A DNA stretch of 11,634 bases from a bacterium (GCA_003554945.1 PWHN01000054.1:1-11634), one strand, 5' to 3'. Shown: positions 1-6,460, counted from the first letter of the stretch. Notes: generated by a model from the sequence alone, not told the origin. Made by a program: numbers and translations.

Positions 1-2570
1 CCTCCTCCATCCAGCTCTACTAAATAATCTCCCACTAACGGCGTCGCCGTCGACTGCAGCCAGTTGGCATCTCCATGCGATCCCTCCCAGCTCACAGGCA
101 TATCATTCCACTCTTCAAAATCCCAGTTCAACAACATGTTGTCCTCTTCCGATTCACCCAAAGGTTGGAAAGTGGAAAGACCATGAGCTGTAGCTTCTAT
201 GTAGGTATCGTATATTTCGTCCGTGTCTACATTTTCAATTGTCCATTCACCGGCCTGTTCATCAAGTCGGTGGACTTCCAAATCTGAAGTATCTGATTCA
301 ATTTCTTCACTATCATAGGGGAGCCGGATAGTGTAAGAAACGTCGGTATCAGCGGATACCTGGAAACGAGTAAGACCATCAGAAACTATTTCCCGGGCTG
401 TTGCGGCATTTGCCGACTCCACAGCATCGCCCACGGAACCGGTGGGAGAATCACTTATTGATACACTCGTGTTTTCAGGAAAGTTTTCAGGGTGGGTTAA
501 TGAGCGGGCAAAATTTTCCTCATGTTCTACTGTATCCGTTTCTTCATCCGCAATAGTTTCCGTCTGGCTTTCTTCATCGCGGGTAAACGGTCTTGATCTG
601 GCAATTCCCCCGGCCGAATAGGAAACCTCAACAGTGTAATCGCCCTCTTCCTCCACCTCGAACGTCCGTATGATAGTGGTATCTTCCTGGACGCCGTCTG
701 CCGTTACTATTTTTTCTTCACCATCAACTTCTATTTCGATGGTGTCCCCGTCCTCCATTGTGGCCGTAAGTTCAACATTCACCTCACTGTCCGAGACCAG
801 CTCGTCCTCAAATGGTCTATCAATTTCAACTTCCCGCCCCGTTGCCGGCTCGCTGATCCCCGTATCCACCACCAGTGTCGATTCATTACCGTGCATGTCA
901 ACTGCTACAACACCAATATATAATTCCTCGCCGTCCGGAAGTTCGCCGCCGTAATTGAAGGAATCGAGCACTACGGATGTTTGGCCCTTATCCTTGACCT
1001 GTTTTTCGGGGAAAAGGAAAGGATCCCCGCCCTCTTGCCCATCAGCGTTATTATCGTGGTAAGATAAATTTTCAGGACCAGCACCTGCCCGAAAATCAGT
1101 TACATTACCCAGCAATGTCTCCTCAGTAACTGGATCATCACAGGGGGAACCACTTTCATTATCGTCTTCAAAATTACAAATATGATAATTAGGGTCGCCT
1201 TCATCGCCCTCTATATCATAATCGGCCGCAAATATATAATACCTGGAAAACTCGTCTTCGTTATAATCAGGAGCATTCCACTGAACACTCAAACTATTAG
1301 ATTCCTCAGGAATATTTTCAACCGATACATTAGTCACAGGCTCTAAGGGTTCGTTATCAAAGGTATCATCACCAACATTATCTTCCTCCATAAACTGCAT
1401 AATACGTCTGTATTCGCCCATAAAACGCCGCCCTAGTCGGAAATCTTCAATAACGGTCAAAACTTCTTCATTTGCCCAAGCCTCAGTATCAGCCATGGCT
1501 CGCCCGGTATAATTGGCAGAACCTGTAATAATTATTTCTTGATCAATGATCGATAATTTATGGTGCATATCCAGCGGATCTTCATCATTTATGTTCGTTG
1601 ACCACTTGCGAACAGTATGATCATTTTCTAATTCCTCCACCCGGTCCTCAGAAGTAGCAACCTGAGTATCATCAATTGCTCCTTCGACAAGAATTTCACC
1701 AGACTGACCTGTTTTTTCGTTAGCTATATCATCAACTGGCCAGCCACCATAAACGTTCACCAGGTAATGAACGCTTTCTTGGGCTTCTCCGATTTCATCT
1801 GTCACTACATCAACCAGGGACAAATCCGGCTGAATATTCGGATAAAAATAAAGCTCTATTCTCTCGTCATTAGGCCCATCGAAATTAAGCGGTGATTCGC
1901 CACTCTTGAAAATATTCCCCTCATGCATGGCCTTGATTTCATTGTGCATAGCCCCGGCGAAACCACCGTTATTCAAACGGGCATCATTCATATAAAGCCA
2001 AACATTAGACTGGGGACCAAATCCTCCACTTGTAAAATTGCCGCTTCCAAAAACAACTGCGGCCTCTTCCCGAGTTAAAATTTTTCGATGTAAATGATTT
2101 CCCCATTCTTCTTCATCATCACCATCAAAAAATTCTGCTCGGTTCTCTACCGCAACATTTGCTGCATCTGTAAAATCAGCTTCGTCTGTGTCATCGCCGG
2201 TAGGAAAAAGTTTATCCGTATCCCCGGCATCCGCAATCGAATTCATCCCCTCATCTTCTCCGGTTCCCCACCAACCTGTTACCGGTGCTATATCCCCGCC
2301 ACTCCCCCAGGTATAACTGGTAATACCCACCTCTAACTGCTGCCCCTCTCCCTCTTCTCCCGACTTCGAACTCTCTACAAAAGAAGCTAAAAAGTCATCA
2401 ATATGATTGTCCCATTCCCCAGATTCTCCGTGCCCCGGAGAAAAATGAGGCCACGCATACGGGCCGCCGGATTCGGCAATTACAGGTGTAGGGAAGAAAT
2501 GAAGTAGTAGGAAGAAAGTAAGGAGGGCAACTGAGAGGGGGAAAACCCGGAAATTAAAGACTTTATTCAA
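1..2570 (-). CDS. Secreted phospholipase D-like (HKD) protein with Fn3/Ig-like domains, 3' end outside window
   Basis: About 856 codons are visible in one open minus-strand frame that runs off the left edge. A 32-residue signal peptide (basic start, hydrophobic core, cleavage after VIA) precedes two PLD motifs: HRKILTRE with GSGNFT near residues 161-175, and HHKLSIID with GSANYT near 336-354. The second is a perfect HxKx4D; the first has Glu in place of the final Asp. A fibronectin III-like region follows at about 410-530, then an Ig-like segment, and a C-terminal stretch (LLNWDFEEW) resembling carbohydrate-binding jelly-roll starts. PLD-family proteins hydrolyse phosphodiester bonds in lipids or nucleic acids. 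Export plus adhesion domains suggests an extracellular nuclease or phospholipase; the substrate is unknown. The protein is strongly acidic, as in halophiles. No ATG is available: TTG at 2570 gives the best signal peptide, and TTG at 2597 is the alternative. Neither has a clear ribosome-binding site. Confidence 0.85.
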   Translation of the reverse strand, partial: MNKVFNFRVFPLSVALLTFFLLLHFFPTPVIAESGGPYAWPHFSPGHGESGEWDNHIDDFLASFVESSKSGEEGEGQQLEVGITSYTWGSGGDIAPVTGWWGTGEDEGMNSIADAGDTDKLFPTGDDTDEADFTDAANVAVENRAEFFDGDDEEEWGNHLHRKILTREEAAVVFGSGNFTSGGFGPQSNVWLYMNDARLNNGGFAGAMHNEIKAMHEGNIFKSGESPLNFDGPNDERIELYFYPNIQPDLSLVDVVTDEIGEAQESVHYLVNVYGGWPVDDIANEKTGQSGEILVEGAIDDTQVATSEDRVEELENDHTVRKWSTNINDEDPLDMHHKLSIIDQEIIITGSANYTGRAMADTEAWANEEVLTVIEDFRLGRRFMGEYRRIMQFMEEDNVGDDTFDNEPLEPVTNVSVENIPEESNSLSVQWNAPDYNEDEFSRYYIFAADYDIEGDEGDPNYHICNFEDDNESGSPCDDPVTEETLLGNVTDFRAGAGPENLSYHDNNADGQEGGDPFLFPEKQVKDKGQTSVVLDSFNYGGELPDGEELYIGVVAVDMHGNESTLVVDTGISEPATGREVEIDRPFEDELVSDSEVNVELTATMEDGDTIEIEVDGEEKIVTADGVQEDTTIIRTFEVEEEGDYTVEVSYSAGGIARSRPFTRDEESQTETIADEETDTVEHEENFARSLTHPENFPENTSVSISDSPTGSVGDAVESANAATAREIVSDGLTRFQVSADTDVSYTIRLPYDSEEIESDTSDLEVHRLDEQAGEWTIENVDTDEIYDTYIEATAHGLSTFQPLGESEEDNMLLNWDFEEWNDMPVSWEGSHGDANWLQSTATPLVGDYLVELDGG

Positions 2571-2654
2571 ACCCGGGACATCGGTAAGTTCATTCAATGT
2601 GATTACAGCCCACTCTTTTAAATAATGCGGTGAAACAACGACTAAAGCTACAAT

Positions 2655-3017
2655 TTACGTGCAATCTCCCCTAAAAAACATCGCGTTTAATAAAGGGTAA
2701 ACTATAATAGCTCCAAAAGCAAGCAAAAAATATCCAAATACGGAACGGGGGTGGGGAGCGAGCGTGCGAGGAGCGAAAGGACGAAACATGAACGGGGGAT
2801 GGGGAGAGGGGGGGCGGGGGAAAGTGCGAAGAGCGAATGAGCGAGAAGCGAGGAGCGAGAGTTCGTTAGAAAGAGGGGGAGTTTGATGTATCTCGCGCTT
2901 CCATTCCTGATCCAGGGCCTCCCGAACAGATTCGCGCAAGTATTCGGACCAGTTCAAGGACAACTCTTTCATTTCCTGTTTTGTTTCCTCGGGAACTCTG
3001 AAAGTTACGTTTTTCAT
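2655..3017 (-). CDS. Ribbon-helix-helix antitoxin-like protein with repeat-derived linker and hydrophobic C-terminal tail
   Basis: 120 residues. Residues 1-41 (MKNVTFRVPEE, then NWSEYLRESVREAL) match the short RHH DNA-binding domain of VapB/CopG-type antitoxins, which dimerise on operator DNA and repress their own promoter. Residues 48-93 are translated GCGA/G-rich intergenic repeat (alternating Ser/Arg/Pro). Residues 95-115 (GYFLLAFGAIIVYPLL) are hydrophobic enough to span a membrane. The start at ATG 3017 is set by GGGAGGG six bases upstream; the frame is open further upstream but that part is not convincing. No toxin gene adjoins it, so it is an orphan or has lost its partner. The single TAA at 2655-2657 is all that separates this frame from the frame of the PLD gene. 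Whether the tail is functional or just read-through into repeat sequence cannot be told from here. Confidence 0.6.
   Translation of the reverse strand: MKNVTFRVPEETKQEMKELSLNWSEYLRESVREALDQEWKREIHQTPPLSNELSLLASRSFALRTFPRPPSPHPPFMFRPFAPRTLAPHPRSVFGYFLLAFGAIIVYPLLNAMFFRGDCT
2757..2865 (+). repeat. GCGA-core array with central G-run block, inside the RHH gene
   Basis: GCGA cores recur about every 7-8 bases at 2757-2788 and 2824-2865, with a block of four long G-runs at 2794-2820 between them. The same kind of array occurs at 5223-5282 and 5518-5562 and, in reverse complement, around 4097-4195. Here it lies within an open reading frame and encodes the linker of the RHH protein. Confidence 0.75.
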
Positions 3018-3043
3018 GAAAAACCCTCCCATAAATGAACATC

Positions 3044-3064
3044 TTCTACACTGAAAGTATAGAA
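3044..3064 (-). promoter_or_regulatory. Promoter -10 and operator-like dyad of the RHH gene
   Basis: TTCTACACT (3044-3052) and AGTATAGAA (3056-3064) form 9-base arms that are inverted with one mismatch around GAA. The right arm contains the minus-strand -10 box TATACT (3061-3056). No good -35 is seen. An inverted repeat over the -10, about 30 bases from the start of an RHH gene, is what autoregulation by an RHH dimer would need; binding is inferred. Confidence 0.5.
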
Positions 3065-3182
3065 CATAGCCAAACAAAATGAAATACAAAAAATATTACA
3101 ACCAGGGACGACCGCCCCCTGTCCTCGCCTGCGTTAAAATATCCTGTCTATCCTGTAAATCCTGTCCATTGCTTTTGAACTT

Positions 3183-3249
3183 AATCTGTGGTCCAAAACA
3201 TCGGGCTAAAAGCTAAAAGCCCAAAGCTCAAAGCTAAATCCACTTTTTT
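3183..3249 (+). repeat. Composite intergenic repeat, copy 1 (AATCTGTGGTCC / GCTAAAAGC)
   Basis: AATCTGTGGTCCAAAA is followed by alternating GCTAAAAGC/CAAAGCTC runs ending in ATCCACTTT. Positions 3205-3246 match 4005-4046 at 40 of 42 bases. The AATCTGTGGTCCAAAA part recurs at 4328-4343. A diverged reverse-complement copy of the AGC/AAAG part lies at 5481-5520. Confidence 0.8.
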
Positions 3250-3342
3250 AATTCATATCACCTGATCTCTCGTCCATCACAACCCTTTCACTTCGGGGTG
3301 AAAATGATATACCATGTTTCTACACTGTTTTGCTGTCATTTT

Positions 3343-3371
3343 TTGACTTACAAGCTTTCTTAATTTATACT
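3343..3371 (+). promoter_or_regulatory. Sigma-70-type promoter of the rightward TA operon
   Basis: TTGACT (3343-3348), a 17-base spacer, then TATACT (3366-3371) lie 54 bases before the antitoxin ATG. Both boxes are near consensus. Confidence 0.7.
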
Positions 3372-3425
3372 ATAGACGAAGGATATAAAACATCCATTAA
3401 ATCTAACAATCGGAAGGAAAAATTA

Positions 3426-3650
3426 ATGAATTCTGCCCACCCCTCTATATTTGATTTGAGTTCCTCGGAAAAGCTACAGCTCGTTGAAGATCTGTGGGAC
3501 GACCTGGCGTCTTCCCCTGAAGAGATTCCAGTGCGAGAATGGCAAAAAAAGGAGCTCAATCGTCGGAAAGAAAATTTTGAGAAAGGTTCCTCAAGCGTTC
3601 TTTCCTGGGAAAAAGTAAAGCAGAACGTACACAAACAATACCATCGCTGA
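3426..3650 (+). CDS. Addiction-module antitoxin component (short helical family)
   Basis: 74 residues. The signature SSSEKLQLVEDLWDDLAS, followed by REWQKKELNRR about 20 residues later, is typical of the small 'putative addiction module component' antitoxins (TIGR02574-type) that pair with RelE/ParE toxins. These bind and neutralise the toxin and usually repress the operon. The start at ATG 3426 is favoured over the longer open frame because AAGGA lies just upstream and the family sequence begins here. It is directly followed by, and by homology slightly overlaps, the toxin coding region (3643 onward), so the two are a translationally coupled pair. Promoter at 3343-3371. Confidence 0.8.
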   Translation: MNSAHPSIFDLSSSEKLQLVEDLWDDLASSPEEIPVREWQKKELNRRKENFEKGSSSVLSWEKVKQNVHKQYHR

Positions 3651-3681
3651 TCTTATTTTTACTCCTGAGTCTCAAAAAGAT

Positions 3682-3927
3682 TTGGCGGAAGCCTATGCAT
3701 GGTACGAAGATCAAAAAGTTGGTCTCGGTGAAGAATTTTTAAGATGCATTGAGGCTAATGTAAATACCATCCGGCGATTCCCTGAAATGCACGAAGTTAA
3801 ATTTAAAAAATTTCGGCGTGGATTAGTGCGCCGATTTCCCTATGGGGTTTTCTACGAATACAACAGCGGAGAAAATAGAGTGATAATTTATGGGATATTT
3901 CATAACGCAGAGAATCCTAAAAAATGA
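3682..3927 (+). CDS. RelE/ParE-type toxin, possibly decaying
   Basis: 81 residues from TTG 3682. The sequence AEAYAWYEDQ, then GEEFLRCIEAN, RRFPEMHEV, VRRFPYGVFYEY and a closing HNAENPKK is characteristic of plasmid-stabilisation/RelE-ParE toxins, which block translation or gyrase. Recognisable family sequence (ADLIFTPESQKD) continues upstream in frame to the ATC codon at 3643, exactly where these proteins normally begin, but no ATG/GTG/TTG is present there. The protein also ends at TGA 3925-3927, where the family usually has a Trp; reading through would add residues WRERLT and then stop. So either a rare ATC/ATT start is used, or the gene has lost its start and its last residues. TTG 3682 would remove the first beta strand. 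Confidence 0.7.
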   Translation: MAEAYAWYEDQKVGLGEEFLRCIEANVNTIRRFPEMHEVKFKKFRRGLVRRFPYGVFYEYNSGENRVIIYGIFHNAENPKK

Positions 3928-4003
3928 CGCGAACGATTAACCTAAGATAATCCCCACCGCGGGTCGGAGTTATCGATTGTCATTCCGCCTCCCACAAAAC
4001 TTC

Positions 4004-4047
4004 AGCTAAAAGCTAAAAGCCAAAAGCTCAAAGCTGAATCCACTTTC
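4004..4047 (+). repeat. Composite intergenic repeat, copy 2 (GCTAAAAGC runs)
   Basis: A direct repeat of 3205-3246 (40 of 42 bases identical at 4005-4046). The two copies bracket the whole 3343-3927 TA operon in the same orientation. Confidence 0.85.
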
Positions 4048-4199
4048 TCTCGGTTTTCGGTGTCAAGCTCTTGAGCATGATTTTCACGAACTCTCGCCTG
4101 TTCGAAGGCTCGATGTTTACGCCCTACTCCCGCTCGCCCCACCGCCCACTCCCCCCATCGCCCGCTCGATGTCTCGCCACGCCCAGCTCCCCGCGCCTT

Positions 4200-4332
4200 A
4201 AATCTGTGCTAATCCGTGTTTATCCGTGTCCCATACATCCTGTCAGGAACCGGCGCCACCGTAAAGCTTCGACGCCAGTCGAAGACCGCGCCCGCTGCAT
4301 TAGCTTCTAATCCGTGCAATCCGTGTAATCTG
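4200..4332 (+). repeat. AATCCGTG-type dispersed repeat units with hairpin
   Basis: AATCTGTG/AATCCGTG/TATCCGTG units occur in short runs at 4202-4230 and 4310-4335, related to the ATCCTGT run at 3141-3165. Between them lie CATCCTGTCAGGAACC and a CTTCGAC-GCCA-GTCGAAG hairpin (4267-4284). Such units are familiar non-coding dispersed repeats in many bacterial genomes; no function is evident. Confidence 0.6.
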
Positions 4333-4373
4333 TGGTCCAAAAGTTCAGCTAAAAGTTGAAAGTGAATTTTCAG

Positions 4374-4781
4374 CTACAGCAAGTTAACCGTAACCTCCGT
4401 AACCGGTTCAAAATCAGAATCACCGGTAACAAATTTATCACAGCAAGCCATGACAGCGGTAGCAAGATGAATTGCATCGCCGTATGACATTTCCAATTTC
4501 CCCGGCGCATAATACTTCCCTCTTAACCTCGCCGCCCTGCGAGCCACCGAAGAAGTTACGGGTAGAACCGTTAAATTATCAAGTGCTTCAATATAATGAA
4601 TTATCTGCTTTGCTGTCTCTGAAGAAACTTTTTGTCTTAACCGGTATTGAACTTCAAGCAGGGTAATAGCAGATATTACCGCCGGCTCAGAGTTTAATGC
4701 TTCCAGATATTCTCCGGCTTTTTGAGCTTTTTCATCACTGGCAAAAAATTCTATCCAGACCCAGGAGTCTAAATAAATCAT
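4374..4781 (-). CDS. vapC: VapC-type PIN-domain toxin ribonuclease
   Basis: 135 residues, full length for a PIN toxin. It begins MIYLDSWVWIEFF, with the first acidic residue at D5; then E43 in LLEVQYRL, D102 in SYGDAIHLATA, and D121/D123 in VTGDSDF. These are the metal-binding acidic positions of PIN nucleases, which cleave tRNA or rRNA when freed from antitoxin. The ATG at 4781 directly abuts the antitoxin stop (4782-4784) with no gap, indicating translational coupling in a bicistronic operon. All catalytic residues are present, so it looks active. It is transcribed from the promoter at 5074-5102. Confidence 0.9.
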   Translation of the reverse strand: MIYLDSWVWIEFFASDEKAQKAGEYLEALNSEPAVISAITLLEVQYRLRQKVSSETAKQIIHYIEALDNLTVLPVTSSVARRAARLRGKYYAPGKLEMSYGDAIHLATAVMACCDKFVTGDSDFEPVTEVTVNLL

Positions 4782-5030
4782 TCAATTAAACTTTTCCCAG
4801 GCTTCGCCTGCAGATTTCTTCATCTGCTCAATTTCCTGGCGCGAAAATTTTACCTCATTGCGCATTTTTTTTAGTTCCGTCAGGGGATCACTGGAAAGCG
4901 GATACATCAAAGTTCTCTGCCCTTCCACCTCAAATAGAACTTCCTTCCCCTTCTTCAGCCCCAACTTCTCACGAATTTCTTTGGGGATGGTCACCTGACC
5001 TTTACTGGTTATCCGGGCAATTTTATTCAC
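4782..5030 (-). CDS. vapB: AbrB/MazE-type (swapped-hairpin) antitoxin of the VapC toxin
   Basis: 82 residues. The N-terminus (ARITSKGQVTIPKEIREKLG, about residues 5-24) is the SpoVT/AbrB swapped-hairpin DNA-binding fold. The C-terminal half (about 45-82, Lys/Glu-rich, ending SAGEAWEKFN) would be the toxin-binding tail. The start is GTG 5030, fixed by AGGAGG eight bases upstream. First gene of the vapBC operon, transcribed leftward. The family represses its own promoter, alone or with the toxin; no clear operator palindrome was found, although the promoter itself is strong. Confidence 0.9.
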   Translation of the reverse strand: MNKIARITSKGQVTIPKEIREKLGLKKGKEVLFEVEGQRTLMYPLSSDPLTELKKMRNEVKFSRQEIEQMKKSAGEAWEKFN

Positions 5031-5073
5031 AGCCTCTTCCTCCTTACATAAGATTTTTTATCCTTATATTTTT

Positions 5074-5102
5074 AGTATAATCCATACAATCACAAATGGC
5101 AA
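5074..5102 (-). promoter_or_regulatory. Strong sigma-70-type promoter of vapBC
   Basis: On the minus strand TTGCCA (5102-5097), a 17-base spacer, then TATACT (5079-5074) lie about 45 bases before the GTG start. An A-rich stretch lies immediately upstream and could act as an UP element. Confidence 0.7.
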
Positions 5103-5222
5103 GTTTTTTCTGTAATCTGGCTTTAATTCAAGAGCGGGAAACGGTAGGGTTTGAAGAGGCGATAATTCATGAGGGGGCGGTGAAGCGATGGGGGGGAGCA
5201 GGTGGAAAGACCGAGCCTGCGA

Positions 5223-5282
5223 ACAGTCGAGCATGCGAGAAGCGAAGGTGCGAAAAGCGAATGAGCGAGAAGCGGAGAGCAA
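5223..5282 (+). repeat. GCGA-core array
   Basis: GCGA (or GCGG) cores at 5235, 5242, 5250, 5257, 5265 and 5272, so a 7-8 base period. Preceded by G-rich sequence from about 5172. Same family as 2757-2865 and 5518-5562. Confidence 0.75.
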
Positions 5283-5345
5283 GATCAAGGGCGTGAATCA
5301 AAGTCAAAATCGAAGAAACACAAAGGCGCGAAGTAAGTTCATAAA

Positions 5346-5408
5346 GCGGGGCGCGGGGCGCAGGGAGAAAAACCTATGATGGGGTGATGGGGAGATGGGG
5401 CGAGTGGG
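5346..5408 (+). repeat. G-run repeat (GATGGGGA units)
   Basis: GGGGCGCGGGGCGCAGGG is followed by GATGGGGTGATGGGGAGAT-type units, giving four G3-4 runs within 5381-5408. It is purine-rich on the plus strand and has quadruplex-forming potential. Confidence 0.65.
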
Positions 5409-5480
5409 AGAAAGGTCGTGACCTGTAATCGAAAACATTTGAAAATCTTTAAACCGAAAGCCTGATGGAAAGCGGGGTTT

Positions 5481-5520
5481 GCTTTCAGCTTTTTGCTTTG
5501 GGCTTTCAGCTGAAGTTTTG
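5481..5520 (-). repeat. Reverse-complement copy of the AGCTAAAAGC/CAAAGC repeat
   Basis: On the minus strand it reads AACTTCAGCTGAAAGCCC and then CAAAGC/AAAAGCTG runs, related to 3204-3249 and 4004-4047. It runs directly into the GCGA array at 5518-5562. Confidence 0.7.
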
Positions 5521-5562
5521 CGAGGAGCGAATGAGCGAAGCGGCGAGGAGCGAAGGGGCGCC
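5518..5562 (+). repeat. GCGA-core array
   Basis: GCGA cores at 5520, 5527, 5535, 5543 and 5550. Same family as the arrays at 2757-2865 and 5223-5282. Confidence 0.7.
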
Positions 5563-5875
5563 CCACTTCTGCTCCTTTAATTTGTGACCCATACCGATTG
5601 GTTGAGTAAAAAATCCTCTCCCTCCGTTTGATTTGTTAAATTTGGAGTTACAAGTTAATTTTTAGCTACAGAATGTTACAATATTAATCGATGAAAACTT
5701 GAAGGCAGGCTATTGAAAGACCTCCTTTGTCAAAAAATGGTTTATTTGACGAATAAATTTGAGTTAAACATGGTTTAGGAGTAATAGACAGGATTAGTGA
5801 TTGCCTGGCGCGCGGCTATAGATCGGCGCTTATTTCATTACTCTGGGCAAGCCGGAATCCACGTTGTCCTTTTTG

Positions 5876-5969
5876 TCATTCCGGACGAAGTAAAATGGAG
5901 ACCCGGAATCCGTTTTGAGCTTGACGTCATTCCGGGCAAGCGACCATAGGGAGCGCGGCACGAAATCCA
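5876..5969 (+). repeat. Two GTCATTCCGG...AATCC palindromic elements
   Basis: Copy one (5876-5912) runs GTCATTCCGG to CCGGAATCCG with inverted arms. Copy two (5926-5969) runs GTCATTCCGGGCAAGCG to CGAAATCCAG. A partial copy ends at 5860 (GGGCAAGCCGGAATCC). The layout GTCATT-stem-loop-stem-AATCC is a widespread bacterial intergenic palindrome type. Confidence 0.75.
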
Positions 5970-6157
5970 GGTTGAATTTTAAGCGGTTATCGTTCGAGAC
6001 TCAAAAGTTTGTTACGAGTTGCAGATTACTGGTTGAAACTTAAAACTAGAGGTTGTGCAGGCTCCAAGAAGAGGAAATTAGGATATTAGGAGATGAGGAG
6101 ATCAGGCAAGGTCAAGTGCAGGGGAACAAAAGTGCGGGAAACGGGAGACTGTAAAAA

Positions 6158-6186
6158 TGGATTGCGGGTCAAGCCCGCAATGACGA
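6158..6186 (+). repeat. ATTGCGGG palindromic (REP-like) element
   Basis: ATGG, ATTGCGGG (6161-6168), 5-base loop, CCCGCAAT (6174-6181), GACG. The 8-bp arms are perfect. Read on the minus strand it has the same GTCATT-stem-stem-AATCC order as 5876-5969. Confidence 0.8.
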
Positions 6187-6204
6187 TCTTTAGTTCAAGA
6201 CCAC

Positions 6205-6302
6205 AAAAACTTGTTACGCGCTGCTGGGAGCGAGTTACGGGTTGCGGGTTAAAACCTACAACTGGAAACTTTAAACCATGAACTGTAAACTGAAAACTTA
6301 AA
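6205..6302 (+). repeat. GTTACG/GGGTT and AAACTTTAAAC-type low-complexity repeat
   Basis: Runs of GTTACGNGNTGC and CTGGAAACTTTAAACC-like units. A shorter related stretch is at about 6010-6050 (GTTACGAGTTGC...GAAACTTAAAACT). Non-coding. Confidence 0.5.
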
Positions 6303-6341
6303 ATGGATAGCGGATCGGAGTCCGCGATGACGACCGGTAGG
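6303..6341 (+). repeat. REP-like palindromic element with CGGTAGG tail
   Basis: ATGGATAGCGGA, loop, TCCGCGATGACGACCGGTAGG. A diverged copy of the elements at 6158-6186 and 10602-10643; the ATGACGANCGGTAGG tail is shared with the latter. Confidence 0.75.
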
Positions 6342-6430
6342 ACAAACCCAGGAATGACATACGTTTTCGTAATGATAGTGAAAACGCTAGACAATTACTA
6401 AGATTTCAATTCCAATCTCATGGGGCACTC

Positions 6431-6460
6431 TTACTGAACAAATTGACTTGACAATATAAT
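6431..6460 (+). promoter_or_regulatory. Possible promoter of the pilin gene
   Basis: A perfect TATAAT (6455-6460) lies 59 bases before the TTG start, with TTACTG (6431-6436) 18 bases upstream as a weak -35. The TTGACT/TTGACA words between them are at the wrong spacing. Confidence 0.35.

Larger units (their letters stand above)
3018..3425. other. Intergenic region between divergent RHH and TA genes
   Basis: No gene seen. It holds the RHH promoter/operator (3044-3064) and a run of ATCCTGT units (3141-3165). It also has a composite AATCTGTGGTCC + AGCTAAAAGC repeat (3183-3249) and the promoter of the rightward TA operon (3343-3371). The 9-base operator half-site TTCTACACT appears again at 3318-3326. 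Confidence 0.7.
3928..4373. other. Gene-free repeat-filled gap between TA modules
   Basis: No convincing gene. It contains a dyad GATAATCC...GGAGTTATC (3946-3974) that might end the upstream operon, and the second AGCTAAAAGC repeat (4004-4047). A reverse-complement GCGA/G-rich array lies at about 4097-4195. AATCCGTG units occur at 4200-4231 and 4308-4332. A 7-bp hairpin CTTCGAC/GTCGAAG lies at 4267-4284, and an AATCTGTGGTCC + AGCTAAAAG copy at 4328-4350. Confidence 0.7.
5103..6430. other. 1.3-kb gene-free, repeat-dominated region
   Basis: No reading frame here looks like a protein. From left to right: G-rich and GCGA arrays (about 5170-5282), G-run block (5346-5408), a reverse AGCT/AAAG repeat (5481-5520) and another GCGA array (5518-5562). 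About 5580-5820 is AT-rich with no recognisable content. Next come two GTCATTCCGG...AATCC palindromes (5876-5969), GTTACGAGTTGC-type repeats (about 6010-6050 and 6205-6302), GAGGAGAT runs (6085-6105), and two ATTGCGGG-type palindromes (6158-6186, 6303-6341). The open frames in it are translated repeats. Confidence 0.75.

Noticed and set aside
75-2336. Several plus-strand open frames within 1-2570
   Set aside because: They are antisense to the PLD gene, whose minus frame is open throughout and carries family motifs.
3330-3425. N-terminal extension of the antitoxin frame
   Set aside because: It overlaps the promoter, and the family sequence and ribosome-binding site place the start at 3426.
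3205-4047. Integron-type TA gene cassette with attC sites
   Set aside because: The bracketing repeats are direct and low-complexity, without the inverted core sites or palindromic layout of attC, and no integrase is present.
4071-4310. Plus-strand open frame of 79 residues
   Set aside because: It is made of the reverse GCGA array and AATCCGTG repeats.
5064-5566. Small open frames in both directions with Ser/Arg/Pro repeats
   Set aside because: They are translated GCGA and G-rich repeats without start signals or recognisable domains.
5697-5756. Short plus-strand reading (KT, stop, RQAIERPPLSKNGLFDE) that might be a gene remnant
   Set aside because: Too short and interrupted; no family recognised.
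6086-6394. Minus-strand 102-residue open frame
   Set aside because: It spans REP-like palindromes and low-complexity repeats; no ribosome-binding site or domain.
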